Source: Novosphingobium sp. ERN07 (lineage in GTDB: Bacteria; Pseudomonadota; Alphaproteobacteria; Sphingomonadales; Sphingomonadaceae). Taken from it: a stretch of DNA of 64,000 nt. The translations under genes were made by a program, and so were the position numbers. Positions 43,249 through 52,306 of the stretch are shown one piece after another. Location of the stretch: assembly GCF_012641335.1 (NCBI RefSeq), contig NZ_JABAID010000003.1, positions 62,001-126,000 of the forward strand. The letters run 5' to 3'. The first letter of the stretch is position 1, and each line of letters begins with the position of its first letter. The notes beneath the pieces were generated by a model that saw only the letters and a program-made list of their open reading frames with translations, did no database searches and was not told where the DNA came from.

Positions 43249-44049
43249 ATGACTCGACTGCCCACCTATTTCCTCAACCACGGCGGCGGACCCTGGCCGT
43301 GGATGGAAGGGCCGATGCGGGAGGCCTATGGGAAGCTGGAGGCATCGTTGGCGGGCGTGATGGATGAACTGCCCGAACGCCCCAGCGCCATTCTGGTTGT
43401 CTCTGCGCACTGGGAAGCGCCTGTGCCGCATGTATCGTCGCACCCCGCGCCGCCGATGCTTTATGACTATTACAACTTCCCCGAACACACCTACCACATT
43501 CGCTATACAGCGCCGGGAAGCCCCGAATTGGCGGGCCGCGTGCGCGATCTGCTGCGGGCAGGGGGGATGGATTGCGAAGACGATGCCGAGCGCGGCTTCG
43601 ATCACGGCACGTTCTCGATGATGCAGCCTGTGCGCCCGCAGGCGGATATCCCCATCGTGCAGCTATCGGTGCTGGATCACTTCGATCCCGCCGCGCACAT
43701 CGCGATGGGCCGTCTGCTGCAACCCTTGCGCGATGAAGGCGTGCTGATTTTGGGGTCCGGCCTGTCCTACCACAACCTGCGCGCATGGGGACCGGCGGGG
43801 GCAGAAGCCGCCGCGCAGTTCGACCAGTGGCTGCGCGAAAGCCTTGACGGAAAGCCTGAAGCGACCCGCGACGCGGCGCTGCTGCGCTGGGCCGAAGCCC
43901 CCGCCGCCCCCGCCGCGCACCCCCGGCCCGAACACCTGCTGCCGCTGATGGTGGCCGCAGGGGCAGGCGGGGCTGACGCTTGCGCCGTGCATTTCCATCA
44001 AAGCGATTTCATGGGCAGCATGGCGGTAACGGGGTTCCGGTTCGGGTAG
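43249..44049 (+). CDS. Class III (LigB/DODA-type) extradiol dioxygenase
   Basis: A 266-residue protein of the LigB superfamily, closest in plan to YgiD-type DOPA 4,5-dioxygenases. Likely Fe/Zn ligands are His in YFLNHGGGPWPW, His in VVSAHWEAP and Glu/His further on; the catalytic-acid His region is FDHGTFSMM. LGSGLSYHNLRAWG and the C-terminal HQSDFMGSMAVTGFRFG are typical. It cleaves a catechol-type ring extradiol to the hydroxyls. It is separate from the ortho-cleavage genes at 48.9 kb. Confidence 0.88.
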   Translation: MTRLPTYFLNHGGGPWPWMEGPMREAYGKLEASLAGVMDELPERPSAILVVSAHWEAPVPHVSSHPAPPMLYDYYNFPEHTYHIRYTAPGSPELAGRVRDLLRAGGMDCEDDAERGFDHGTFSMMQPVRPQADIPIVQLSVLDHFDPAAHIAMGRLLQPLRDEGVLILGSGLSYHNLRAWGPAGAEAAAQFDQWLRESLDGKPEATRDAALLRWAEAPAAPAAHPRPEHLLPLMVAAGAGGADACAVHFHQSDFMGSMAVTGFRFG

Positions 44050-44051
44050 GC

Positions 44052-45377
44052 TCAACCCACGCCGAGGCCGAGGATCAAGCCGCCCACGGCAGCGGCGGCA
44101 AGCACGCGCATGATGTTCCATTTTAGCCTGAACAGTAGCACGGCGGCCATCGCTGCCAGCACTGCTGCGCGCCAGTCGAACGTGGATAAGACCGGAATGT
44201 TCAGGTGCAATGGCCCCACTTCGGCCTTGACCACGGCTGAAAACAGCACGTGGATAAAGAACCAAGCGGTAAGGTTGGCGATCACGCCCACCACGGCGGC
44301 GGTGAGGGCGGCCAGCCCGCCTTTGAGGCGAGGGGAGTTCTCCATCCGCTCGATCCACGGCGCGAAGGTGAAAATCCACAGGAAGCAGGGCGCAAAAGTG
44401 ACCCACGTGGTCAGCGCTGCGCCCAGCAATCCGGCCACAAACGGCGAAAACGGCGCAGGTGCGCGGAAGGCGGCAAGATAGCCGACGAACTGCGTGACCA
44501 TGATCAGCGGTCCCGGCGTCGTTTCGGCAAGGCCAAGGCCATCGGCCATTTCGCCCGCGCTCAACCAGCCATAGTTCTGCACCGATTCCTGCGCCATATA
44601 GGCCAGCACCGCATAGGCCCCGCCAAACGTCACCACGGCCAGTTGCGAAAAGAAGCTGCCGATGTCCCACAGCACATGGTTGCGGCCCAGCGTAGCCAGC
44701 ACCAGCCCCATAGGAGCAGCCCAGATCGCGCCCCAGATCAGCACGGTGCGGATCGAATGGCCCCACGGACGCGGCGTTGCGATGGCTGCGCCGCTGCCCG
44801 CCTTCAGCGCCAGCCAATCCGGGCGCAGGGCGGCAACGACCATGCCAATCGCGCCCGCGCCCAGCACGACCAGCGGGAAGGGCGCATCAAACGCGAACAA
44901 TGCGATGAACGCGACCACGGAAAGGCCACGCTTGAACCCGGTGTTGAGCGCGCGCCCGGCGATGCGCAGCAGGGCCTGCACCACGATGGCCAGCACTGCG
45001 GCCTTGATGCCCAGAAACAGCGCGGCAAACCATTCAAGGTTGGCCGCCACAGCGTAAAGCATTGTCAGCCCAAAAATGATCAGCGCGCCGGGCAGCACGA
45101 ACAGCAGCCCGGCCACCAGCCCACCACGCAGCCCGTGCAGCTTCCAGCCGATCCACGTGGCAAGTTGCTGCGCTTCGGGTCCGGGCAGAAGGTGGCAGAA
45201 GTTCAGCGCGTGGAGATACTGCTCTTCATCCACCCATTGCCGTTCGTCCACCAGTTCGCGGTGCATCAGCGCGATCTGCCCGGCTGGCCCGCCAAAGCTC
45301 AGAAATCCGATCCGTGCGAAGACACGAACCATTTCGCGGAAATCAGGATGTGTAGTTGAAATTGCCATTCGCCCCAT
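44052..45377 (-). CDS. chrA: Chromate transporter ChrA (CHR family, two-domain)
   Basis: A 441-residue CHR family membrane protein. The first CHR domain carries RIGFLSFGGPAGQIALMHRELVDERQW and HLLPGPEAQQLATWIGW; the second, LAVVTFGGAYAVLAYMAQ and AETTPGPLIMVTQFVGYLAAF. FGGP and PGP motifs in both halves define ChrA. It exports chromate by proton antiport. The start may be ATG 45377 or ATG 45365 (MAISTTHPDF). Monocistronic. Confidence 0.92.
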   Translation of the reverse strand: MGRMAISTTHPDFREMVRVFARIGFLSFGGPAGQIALMHRELVDERQWVDEEQYLHALNFCHLLPGPEAQQLATWIGWKLHGLRGGLVAGLLFVLPGALIIFGLTMLYAVAANLEWFAALFLGIKAAVLAIVVQALLRIAGRALNTGFKRGLSVVAFIALFAFDAPFPLVVLGAGAIGMVVAALRPDWLALKAGSGAAIATPRPWGHSIRTVLIWGAIWAAPMGLVLATLGRNHVLWDIGSFFSQLAVVTFGGAYAVLAYMAQESVQNYGWLSAGEMADGLGLAETTPGPLIMVTQFVGYLAAFRAPAPFSPFVAGLLGAALTTWVTFAPCFLWIFTFAPWIERMENSPRLKGGLAALTAAVVGVIANLTAWFFIHVLFSAVVKAEVGPLHLNIPVLSTFDWRAAVLAAMAAVLLFRLKWNIMRVLAAAAVGGLILGLGVG

Positions 45378-45784
45378 GCCTTACCATCCGCGAAGACGCG
45401 GACCAACAAGGCAACACTTGGGCGGTAAGGCCTGACCGGGAGGTTGCTGCTGCCCCGGTGTGGCCTCCATAATTGCCGAGTTTGCAAACTACGACAACCT
45501 GAAAATCAACCTGAAGGCGACCCAAACCCTACAGTACAAAACTGGGCCAGTTATCGTGATCCATTTCCAAATCTATCAATTCAAGAGTTGCAGTTCCCGG
45601 GACGCAGGGGCGATTTGCAATGTTGAAAGCCCGCTTAATCAACGCATGTTCGTAATGCGGCGCCAATGGTTCCACTGACGACCATGTACCAGCGCGCCGT
45701 GCGCACAAGCTATTCAGGTAGCCGCCAGCGACCCCTTGGCCAAAAAGATTCAAGGGAGATTTGGGCCCCGTCGGAACACTTCGC
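45378..45784. other. 407-bp low-GC gap without a supported gene
   Basis: The stretch is visibly less GC-rich than its surroundings (for example 45480-45580). Short frames on both strands have no recognisable similarity, and no terminal repeats are seen. It adjoins the truncated PhyH gene and the deletion scar, so it may be the remains of transferred DNA. Confidence 0.4.
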
Positions 45785-46378
45785 TTAGGCCGTCAGCGCG
45801 GCGAGATGTGTCTCCCAAGCGATTGTGTCGTTGTGTGAATGCGTGAAGCCGATCGACCGTTCGAAATCCACGCAGGCTTTCGAGCGGAAGGCAGCGATAT
45901 ATGTTCGGCGCCAGCGGTCCGGCGAGGTATTTCCTCCTGACCCATGAACGATCAGTTCATCATGCACAGTGATGTCGCCGCGCTTCAGGGGCAATTCGAC
46001 GACGATATCGGCATCAGTAAGTTCGACGCTGAGGATGTGAGAGTCGCTGCGGTCGTCGCCCATGAGAGGGCGGTGCGGACGCAGGCCCTGCTTTTGCGAA
46101 CCCGGCACGACCTTGAGGCAACCATTTTCCGGATCGGCATCGTCAAGCGCGAGACTGCACGTAGCGGTAAGCGGCTCAGGTGTTCCAGTGGGCCAGTATC
46201 CCAGGTCCTGATGCATGGTAAAAACGGCATCGGGCTTCGCAGGGCGCTTCGCGAGGAACTGGTCATAATCCAGAGTTGCAGTCTCTCCGATCAGTTGTCG
46301 CGAGATCAAGGCTGCCCGCCGTTCGTAGAGGTTATCGCGCAAACGCGGATCGTAGTGGCGCGGCAGGGTGGTGGGTCA
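45785..46378 (-). pseudogene. 5'-truncated phytanoyl-CoA dioxygenase (PhyH) family gene
   Basis: The frame retains the C-terminal two-thirds of a PhyH-type Fe(II)/2-oxoglutarate oxygenase: FTMHQDLGYWPTG (HxD iron ligands), NGCLKVVPGSQKQGLRPHRP, DITVHDELIVHGSGGN...RR (distal His and 2-OG Arg) and GFTHSHNDTIAWE. Upstream the homology stops near HYDPRLRDNLYERR, and the frame meets TGA at 46376-46378 within the junction repeat. About 80-100 N-terminal residues are missing. A TTG at 46342 could still start translation, but no ribosome site is seen. Confidence 0.75.
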
Positions 46379-46396
46379 GATTTCAAACTGACCCAC
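46371..46396. repeat. Inverted repeat at a gene-gene deletion junction
   Basis: GTGGGTCAG-N8-CTGACCCAC has perfect 9-bp arms, extending to 12 of 13 positions with flanking GGT/ACC. It lies exactly where the truncated PhyH and truncated NodT genes meet. The arms recall terminal sequences of IS21-type elements (GGTGGGTCAnTTT); that resemblance is from memory. Probable recombination scar. Confidence 0.6.
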
Positions 46397-47653
46397 TACC
46401 TCGGCGATGCTCGGCTGCAGCGGCTAATCTCGCTTTCGATGCGCGAAAACCGTGACCTGCGCATTGTGGCCCTGAATGCAGAGGCCGCCCTTGCGCAAAC
46501 GCGCATCCAGCGCGCCCAGGGGCGGCCGAACGTGAACGTGGATATGTCCTATACCCGCCAGCGTCAGCCAGCAGGCGTCGCCGGTGCAGGTGTCGGCCTT
46601 GGCGAGGGTGAGGCGACTGGCTTTTCATTTGACCAGTTCAGCGCGCAATCTGCGTTGACCGCCTTTGAAATTGACCTGTTCGGCCGCATCAAGGCGCAGA
46701 ACGATGCGGCGAACGAGCGCTATTTCGCCTCGCGCGAAGGACAGCGCGCCGTGCGGTTGACCGTGATCGGGGCGGTTGTCGAAGCCTATCTGGCCGAACG
46801 GCTGGCTGCGGAACAGGTTGCCTTGATCGAGGCGACACTGGCTGATTGGCAGGCGTCGTTGGCCCTTACCCAGCGGCTGCATGCGGCCGGGCAGGCCAGC
46901 GGCATTGACCTGGCGCAGATCGAAGGCCTGATGCGGCAGGCGCAGGCCGATCTTGCGCAGCGCGAGCGGGAGCGGATGCAGGCAACCAATGCCCTCGTCC
47001 TCGCAGTGGGCACGCCCTTGCCCGATGATCTGCCCGATCCGGTCGAGCTGCTGCAGCAACCCATCCGAACGTCGCTGGCGCCGGGTACGCCTTCGGACCT
47101 GTTGCTCCGACGCCCGGATATCGCACAGGCTGAGCACGAATTGCGCGCGGCCAATGCGGATATCGGCGCAGCCCGCGCTGCATTTCTCCCGCGGCTGTCG
47201 CTGACGGCAGCATTCGGCTTTGCCAGCCTTGCCCTTGAAAAACTGTTCCAGCCGGGCAACAGGAGCTGGTCATATTCGCCTTCATTGACGGCCCCGATCT
47301 TCAGGGGCGGGGAACTGCGCGGCTCGCTCGATTTGGCGCGGGTCAGGAAAGCGGCGGCGGTGGCAACCTACGAACGCACGATCCAGACGGCGTTTCGCGA
47401 GGTGGCCGATGGACTAGACGCGCGGGCCACTTTCACTTCGCAGACGAAGGCGCAGCAAGATGTTGTCGACCAGGCCGAAAATCGGGCAAGGCTGGTCAAG
47501 CTAGCCTATCAATCCGGCTTGAGCGCCCGCCTTGAACTGCTGGATGCGCAGCGAACAGCCTATGCCGCAAGGCAGGCCCTGCTGGTCGTGCGGCGGGATG
47601 AACTGTCCAGTGCATCGGCCCTCTATCGTGCCCTTGGTGGTGCAGTTGACTGA
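46385..47653 (+). pseudogene. 5'-truncated NodT-family RND efflux outer-membrane factor
   Basis: About 420 codons of a TolC/NodT-type outer-membrane channel: ARLQRLISLSMRENRDLRIVALNAEAALAQTRIQRAQGRPNV, LDLAR/YERTIQTAFREVADGLDARAT and LVKLAYQSGLSARLELLDAQRTAY. The usual lipoprotein signal and first 60-70 residues are absent; homology starts at about 46394, just after the junction repeat. The frame is open upstream through DNA antisense to PhyH (to 45944), so a chimeric protein is possible but would lack an export signal. No RND pump genes accompany it. Confidence 0.75.
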
Positions 47654-47670
47654 TGATGAAGGAATGCAAG

Positions 47671-48204
47671 ATGCCTGTTCAAGACGTAACGCTTGTCCCT
47701 GTCGCGCCAGACGAGATCGCCGCTTTCAAGCGTGATCTGCAGGCCGCCTTCGCACTTGCGGTGATCGATGAACTTGGGGAACAGCCCGAGGGGCCGATTC
47801 CGGACGATGCGGACATCGACAAGTCGATCAACGGGCCAAATGCGCGCATCCTTCATGTCCTGGCCGATGGGGTGTCGATTGGTGGTGCGGTCGTGGTGAT
47901 CGATGCCGAGAACAGGATGAACCGTCTCGACCTGTTCTTCGTGAAGGTCGGCCATCACGGGCAAGGTCTTGGCAGGCGCGCGTGGTTCGCCATTGAGGTC
48001 TTGTTTGCGGAAACTGAAGCATGGGAAACTGCCACCCCCTATTTCGAGAAGCGCAACATCCATTTCTACGTCAATGTCTGCGGCTTCCACATTGTCGAGT
48101 TCTGGAACGATCATCATCGTGATCCCAATATGTCTGCGTCTGCCGACATGCCGGGAGGGAACGACATGTTCCGTTTCATCAAGCGGATGAAACCTGCCCA
48201 GTGA
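47671..48204 (+). CDS. GNAT-family N-acetyltransferase
   Basis: A 177-residue GNAT protein. FVKVGHHGQGLGRRAWFAIE is the acetyl-CoA-binding motif A (Q/RxxGxG/A form), and YFEKRNIHFYVNVCGFHIVEFWNDHH gives the C-terminal strands. Start ATG 47671 (MPVQDVTL) is preferred over 47653 because GAAGGAA lies 6 nt upstream. It is 17 bp after the NodT remnant and was probably once co-transcribed with it. Acceptor substrate unknown. Confidence 0.8.
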   Translation: MPVQDVTLVPVAPDEIAAFKRDLQAAFALAVIDELGEQPEGPIPDDADIDKSINGPNARILHVLADGVSIGGAVVVIDAENRMNRLDLFFVKVGHHGQGLGRRAWFAIEVLFAETEAWETATPYFEKRNIHFYVNVCGFHIVEFWNDHHRDPNMSASADMPGGNDMFRFIKRMKPAQ

Positions 48205-48334
48205 TTCTGTCCGGCGTTTTGCGCAATCCATGCGCGCGATGCGCACGAAACTTCCGGGCGGTGCGATCCGCGTTTGGACAGGAAGGGCTGCGGCAGATAC
48301 CGGCAGTATCAGGCAAGACAGGGGAGAATGACGC

Positions 48335-48883
48335 GTGGACGAACTTGCTGAGTTGCGGCATCGCGTAGCCTTGCTGGAAGCCGAGGCAGCCGTGCGGCGC
48401 CTGCTCGCGCGCTATCTCTATCTGTGCGACGTGCCCTTGCCGGAACCGGGCCTGACCGATGACGAACGCGCCGAGGCAATCGGCAGCCTCTTTGCCGACG
48501 ATGGCATCTGGCAGGGAGTGGGCGGTGCACACGGTGCGCAGTTCGGCGAACACCGCGGACCCGCCGGGGTTGCCGCCCACATGCGCCGCTTCTTTGCCGA
48601 AGCCAGGCCGCGGCAGGTCTTCAACACCCATTACCTGACATCGGAACAGATATACGATGTGGGCGAGGATCATGCCGAGGGCACCTGGGTTCAGTTTCAG
48701 CCCTGGGTGCATGACGATGGCTCAACCCTAATCCGGTCTAGCCGCCTGCGCGTAACGTTCCGTCGCACCGACGCTGGCTGGAAAATTGCGCGCTATCGCA
48801 CCGAGAACCTTTTCATCGGCGACCTTCCGAGCGGCTGGACACAGACACTGATCGGCAATTCGGTGCTGATGTCCGTTGAATGA
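48335..48883 (+). CDS. SnoaL-like / NTF2-fold protein
   Basis: A 182-residue SnoaL_4-type protein (EAEAAVRRLLARYLYLCD, SLFADDGIWQGVGG, THYLTSEQIYDVGEDHAEGTWVQFQPW, FRRTDAGWKIARYRTENLF). The start is GTG 48335, with GGGGAG 8 nt upstream. The fold is shared with beta subunits of ring-hydroxylating dioxygenases and with small dehydratases/isomerases. It is convergent with catA, separated by a bidirectional terminator. Function open. Confidence 0.8.
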   Translation: MDELAELRHRVALLEAEAAVRRLLARYLYLCDVPLPEPGLTDDERAEAIGSLFADDGIWQGVGGAHGAQFGEHRGPAGVAAHMRRFFAEARPRQVFNTHYLTSEQIYDVGEDHAEGTWVQFQPWVHDDGSTLIRSSRLRVTFRRTDAGWKIARYRTENLFIGDLPSGWTQTLIGNSVLMSVE

Positions 48884-48887
48884 CAGA

Positions 48888-48918
48888 AAGGGGAGCGACG
48901 GCTTCCGCCGCTCCCCTT
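48888..48918. terminator. Bidirectional terminator (SnoaL gene / catBCA)
   Basis: AAGGGGAGCG...CGCTCCCCTT forms a stem of about 13 pairs with a CTTC loop, 4 bp past the SnoaL stop and 20 bp past the catA stop. A-tract on one side and TT on the other allow use in both directions. Confidence 0.8.
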
Positions 48919-48938
48919 CGTGGCGCGGATGTGCGCGA

Positions 48939-49835
48939 TCAGCCCTGTGCGCGGGCTCGACGTGAGAAGCTCTGGTCCTCGTCGGCCCTGGCGCGCTGCA
49001 GCTGGAAATCGAACGCGATGTGCGCGGTGTCGCCCTGGCGGCTCGGCACCGGCAGCAGCCCTTCGCGCGTGCCGAAGGCAAAGTCGTCGGCGGCGAAGGG
49101 ATCATCGCCGAAGTTGATCTGGGTGGTCAGCGTGCGATAGCCCGGCGCTTCGACAAAGAAGTGAACGTGGGCGGGGCGATTTCCATGACGGCCCAGCGCC
49201 TGCATCAGCACGTCGGTTGCGCCGCCCGGCGGCACCGAATAGCCGTGCGGCATCTTCGAACGGAAGGCGTAGCGACCATCGGCGCCCAGCTTGATGCGGC
49301 GGCGGTTGTTGAACGGGGTCTGTTCACCGGTCGGATCGAAGTGCGAATACCAGCCCTGGCTGTTGGCATGCCAGACGTGGAGAATGGCGTCCTTCACGGG
49401 TTCGCCATCGGGGCCGGTAACAATGCCCGTCATGTGCAGGGTATCGGTATCGTCGGGGTCTGAGGTCAGATCGACTTCAGAGGTGCCATCCACCAGCGGG
49501 GCACCGGCGACGTAGAGCGGGCCTTCGATGGTGCGCGGGGTGCCGCCGGAAAGGCCTGCTTCAGCGTCCTTGGCGTCCATGTAGAGATCGAGGAAATGTT
49601 CAAGGCCGATGCCGGGAAGGATCAGGCCGATCTCGCCCGCGCCATCGGCAAGGTACTTGGCCGCCTGCCAGAATTCGCTTTCGCTGATGTTGTGCTTGAC
49701 GATTATGTTGGCGGTCGCCTGCAGCAGGTCACGCATGATCGCCTTGAGGCGGGGGTTACCGCCGTCGATATCAAGCCCGCTGGCGCGGTCTAGCAGTTTC
49801 TGGACGGCTTCGGTGCTGGCAAAGTTCGCAGGCAT
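48939..49835 (-). CDS. catA: Catechol 1,2-dioxygenase
   Basis: A 298-residue intradiol dioxygenase. The N-terminal helical lipid-binding domain (VQKLLDRASGLDIDGGNPRLKAIMRDLL) is followed by the catalytic beta-sandwich. Fe(III) ligands are Tyr in NSQGWYSHFD, Tyr in MPHGYSVPPGG, and the His pair in NRPAHVHFFVEAPG. LHVWHANSQG is family-typical. It converts catechol to cis,cis-muconate. Third gene of catB-catC-catA. Confidence 0.96.
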   Translation of the reverse strand: MPANFASTEAVQKLLDRASGLDIDGGNPRLKAIMRDLLQATANIIVKHNISESEFWQAAKYLADGAGEIGLILPGIGLEHFLDLYMDAKDAEAGLSGGTPRTIEGPLYVAGAPLVDGTSEVDLTSDPDDTDTLHMTGIVTGPDGEPVKDAILHVWHANSQGWYSHFDPTGEQTPFNNRRRIKLGADGRYAFRSKMPHGYSVPPGGATDVLMQALGRHGNRPAHVHFFVEAPGYRTLTTQINFGDDPFAADDFAFGTREGLLPVPSRQGDTAHIAFDFQLQRARADEDQSFSRRARAQG

Positions 49836-49862
49836 CTCGTTACTCCCGGGTGTCTTGTGGTT

Positions 49863-50153
49863 TCAGCGATCGTCGTCGCGAATGGAAGAGGGGTGCCGGC
49901 ACAGCGGCGTGACCTTGATGGTCATGAACGGATAGAGCGGCAGGCCCATCAGGATCTCGTGCAGGCGCTCGTTGCTGGCGACATCGAAGATCGAGACGTT
50001 GGCGTAGAGCCCCGCCACGCGCCAGATGTGCCGCCATTCGCCGCTGGCTTGCAGGTTCTGGCTATAGGCCTTTTCCACCGCCTTGATCCGATCGGCCTCG
50101 GCCTTATCGAAATCGAGCGGGATGTTGACGGTCATCTCCACCTGGAACAGCAT
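49863..50153 (-). CDS. catC: Muconolactone delta-isomerase
   Basis: A 96-residue protein of the usual CatC length. MLFQVEMTVNIPLDFD, EWRHIWRVAGLYANVSIFDV and LPLYPFMTIKVTPLCRHPSSI are diagnostic. It isomerises muconolactone to 3-oxoadipate enol-lactone as a homodecamer. It starts 3 bp after the catB stop. Confidence 0.96.
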   Translation of the reverse strand: MLFQVEMTVNIPLDFDKAEADRIKAVEKAYSQNLQASGEWRHIWRVAGLYANVSIFDVASNERLHEILMGLPLYPFMTIKVTPLCRHPSSIRDDDR

Positions 50154-50156
50154 CGG

Positions 50157-51320
50157 TCAGGCTCCTTGCAGGGCGAATTGGCTGGTGGTGCGATCGCGGC
50201 GGAAACGCGCGACGCGATCTTCGTCGAGCGCGATGCCAAGGCCTGGGCCAGTGGGCACGGCCAGGGCAAAATCGCGATAGGCGAGCGGCTCTTCGAGGAT
50301 TTCCTCGGTCAGCAGCAGCGGGCCGAACAGTTCCGTGCCCCATTCGAGCGCCGGGAACGTTGCAAAGGCGTGGGCCGAGGCAATGGTCCCGATCGCGCCT
50401 TCGAGCATCGTGCCGCCATAGAGCGCGATGCCCGCGGCATGGCCGATCTGGGCAACGGCGCGCGCGGCATCGAGGCCGCCGGATTGTTCGATCTTCACCG
50501 CAAAGACATCGGCTGCGGCGCTGCGGGCAAAATCCATCGCGCTGGCAGGACCCGTGAGGCTTTCATCGGCCATGACCGCAATCAGGCCCAGCGCAGTGAG
50601 GCGGGCCATGCCATCGCGGTTGTGGCGGATGATCGGCTGTTCCACCAGGTCGCAGCCGACATCGGCCAGCATGGCAAGGCCGCGCCGTGCGGTGGCCTCG
50701 TCCCACGCCATGTTCACATCGACCCGCACCGAGGCGCGCGAACCCATGGCCGCCTTGATCGCGCCAACGTGCGCCACGTCCTGTTCAAGCGGACGCTTGC
50801 CGATCTTCAGCTTGAACGCGTTGTGGCGGGCCATGCCCAGCATCTGTTCGGCTTCGGCAATGTCGCGCGCGGTATCGCCGCTTGCCAGTGTCCAGAGAAC
50901 GGGCAGGGCAGCGACCCGCCGCCCGCCGACAAGTTCGCTTACCGGCAGGCCCAGCCGCTTGCCCTGCGCGTCGAGCAGCGCTGTCTCGATTGCGCACTTG
51001 GCGAAGTTGTTGCCGACGACATGGCGCGCCAGCAGCGCCATCGCCATCGCGGGGCGAGTGGCATCGAGTCCTTCGAGCAGCGGCGCGAAGTAGCTGTCGA
51101 TCGCGACCTTGATCGTTTCGGGGCTTTCGGGCCCATAGGCTAGACCGCCGATGGTGGTGGCCTCCCCGATCCCGATGATACCGTCAGAGCAGGTTATGCG
51201 GACGAGGCAGATCGTCTGCGAATGCATGGTGGCCATTGCCAGCACGTGCGGGCGGATTGTCGGAAGATCGAGAATGATCGTCTCGATCCCGAGAATCGTG
51301 GGATTTTCGCGTAAGCTCAT
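50157..51320 (-). CDS. catB: Muconate cycloisomerase
   Basis: A 387-residue enolase-superfamily enzyme. NAFKLKIGKRPLEQD holds the KxK catalytic base; metal ligands are in VRVDVNMAWDEA, VEQPIIRHNRDGM and VMADESLTGPA; the second catalytic Lys is in VFAVKIEQSGG. It converts cis,cis-muconate to muconolactone. First gene of the operon; its promoter region carries the CatR-like sites at 51354-51393. Confidence 0.95.
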   Translation of the reverse strand: MSLRENPTILGIETIILDLPTIRPHVLAMATMHSQTICLVRITCSDGIIGIGEATTIGGLAYGPESPETIKVAIDSYFAPLLEGLDATRPAMAMALLARHVVGNNFAKCAIETALLDAQGKRLGLPVSELVGGRRVAALPVLWTLASGDTARDIAEAEQMLGMARHNAFKLKIGKRPLEQDVAHVGAIKAAMGSRASVRVDVNMAWDEATARRGLAMLADVGCDLVEQPIIRHNRDGMARLTALGLIAVMADESLTGPASAMDFARSAAADVFAVKIEQSGGLDAARAVAQIGHAAGIALYGGTMLEGAIGTIASAHAFATFPALEWGTELFGPLLLTEEILEEPLAYRDFALAVPTGPGLGIALDEDRVARFRRDRTTSQFALQGA

Positions 51321-51353
51321 GCGTTCTTTGACTAGGCGTTGCGCGAGCTATCG

Positions 51354-51393
51354 GGAAAGACTAGTTCCGGGGGGGATCATACCCGGGAGGTAT
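51354..51393. promoter_or_regulatory. CatR-type control region between catB and catR
   Basis: ATAC-N7-GTAT (ATACCCGGGAGGTAT, 51379-51393) matches the BenM/CatM recognition consensus and overlaps the catR ribosome-binding site, allowing autorepression. Exactly 25 bp toward catB lies a weaker dyad of the same geometry, GGAA-N7-TTCC (51354-51368), in the position of a LysR activation site. Confidence 0.75.
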
Positions 51394-51394
51394 C

Positions 51395-52306
51395 GTGGAA
51401 GTCCGGCACTTGCGCTATTTTCTGGCCGTGGTGGAGCAGCGGGGCTTTACGCGCGCGGCCGAGCATCTCGGCGTATCGCAGCCTCCCCTCAGCCGCCAGA
51501 TCCGTGATCTCGAGATCGAACTGGGCGTGGAGCTGTTTGAACGCGGCACCCGGCCCGTGCAGCTGACAGAGGCGGGACGCCTGCTGTTCGAACAGGCAGC
51601 CCCGGTCGTCGCCGCGCTCGACCAGATCAAGCCGATGATGAAGCGCTGGAAGCAGGCGCGCCGTCCGCGCTTTGCGGTGGGGGTGGTCGGCTCGATCCTG
51701 CATGGCGACATGCCTGCCATGATCCGCCGGTTCCGCGCGATGATGCCCGAGGTGGAGGTGGAACTGGTCGAGATGATCACGCTCGAACAGGTGGCCGCGC
51801 TCAAGACCGGACGGATCGATGCCGGGCTGGGCCGCGTGGCGATCGACGATCCGGCCATCGTGCGCGAAGTGCTGCTGGAAGAGCCGCTGATGGTGGCGAT
51901 GCCTGCGGATTCCCCCTTGGCTGAGAATGGCGGCGCGGTGCCGATCGCGATGCTGGAAGGGGAGCGGCTGATCCTTTACCCCAGCCAGCCGCGGCCGACC
52001 TATGCCGATCAGGTGCTGGCTATGCTCACGCGCAATGCCGTCGTGCCTTCGTCCACGCGCGAGGTGCGCGAGGTGCAGACGGCGCTGGGCCTTGTCGCCA
52101 TTGGCGAGGGTATGGCGATCGTGCCCGAAGCCTTGAGCCAGACGCGCCACGGCAGCATCGTCTATCGTCCGCTGGCGGGCATCGGCGCGATTTCGCCCGT
52201 CATCCTCAGCCAGCGTGCGACAGACAGCAGCGCGACAGCGCGCGCGTTTCGGAACGCAGGGCGGGAAACCTGGCCTAACCTAGGTGATCGATCACCGCCA
52301 GCGTGA
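51395..52306 (+). CDS. catR: LysR-type regulator of catechol ortho-cleavage (CatR-like)
   Basis: A 303-residue LysR regulator. It starts at GTG 51395 with GGGAGGT 5 nt upstream. The helix-turn-helix MEVRHLRYFLAVVEQRGFTRAAEHLGVSQPPLSRQIRDLE is the CatR/BenM/CbnR type (SQPPLSRQ). The effector domain includes VGVVGSILHGDMP and GLGRVAIDDPAI. It is divergent from catBCA and convergent (32-bp overlap) with pcaD. The likely inducer is cis,cis-muconate. Sites of the same form in front of catB and pcaI suggest that it controls both. Confidence 0.9.
   Translation: MEVRHLRYFLAVVEQRGFTRAAEHLGVSQPPLSRQIRDLEIELGVELFERGTRPVQLTEAGRLLFEQAAPVVAALDQIKPMMKRWKQARRPRFAVGVVGSILHGDMPAMIRRFRAMMPEVEVELVEMITLEQVAALKTGRIDAGLGRVAIDDPAIVREVLLEEPLMVAMPADSPLAENGGAVPIAMLEGERLILYPSQPRPTYADQVLAMLTRNAVVPSSTREVREVQTALGLVAIGEGMAIVPEALSQTRHGSIVYRPLAGIGAISPVILSQRATDSSATARAFRNAGRETWPNLGDRSPPA

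Noticed and set aside
45460..45753. Short frames of 60-75 codons on both strands in the low-GC gap
   Set aside because: No ribosome sites, no family similarity, and they overlap each other; treated as non-coding remains.
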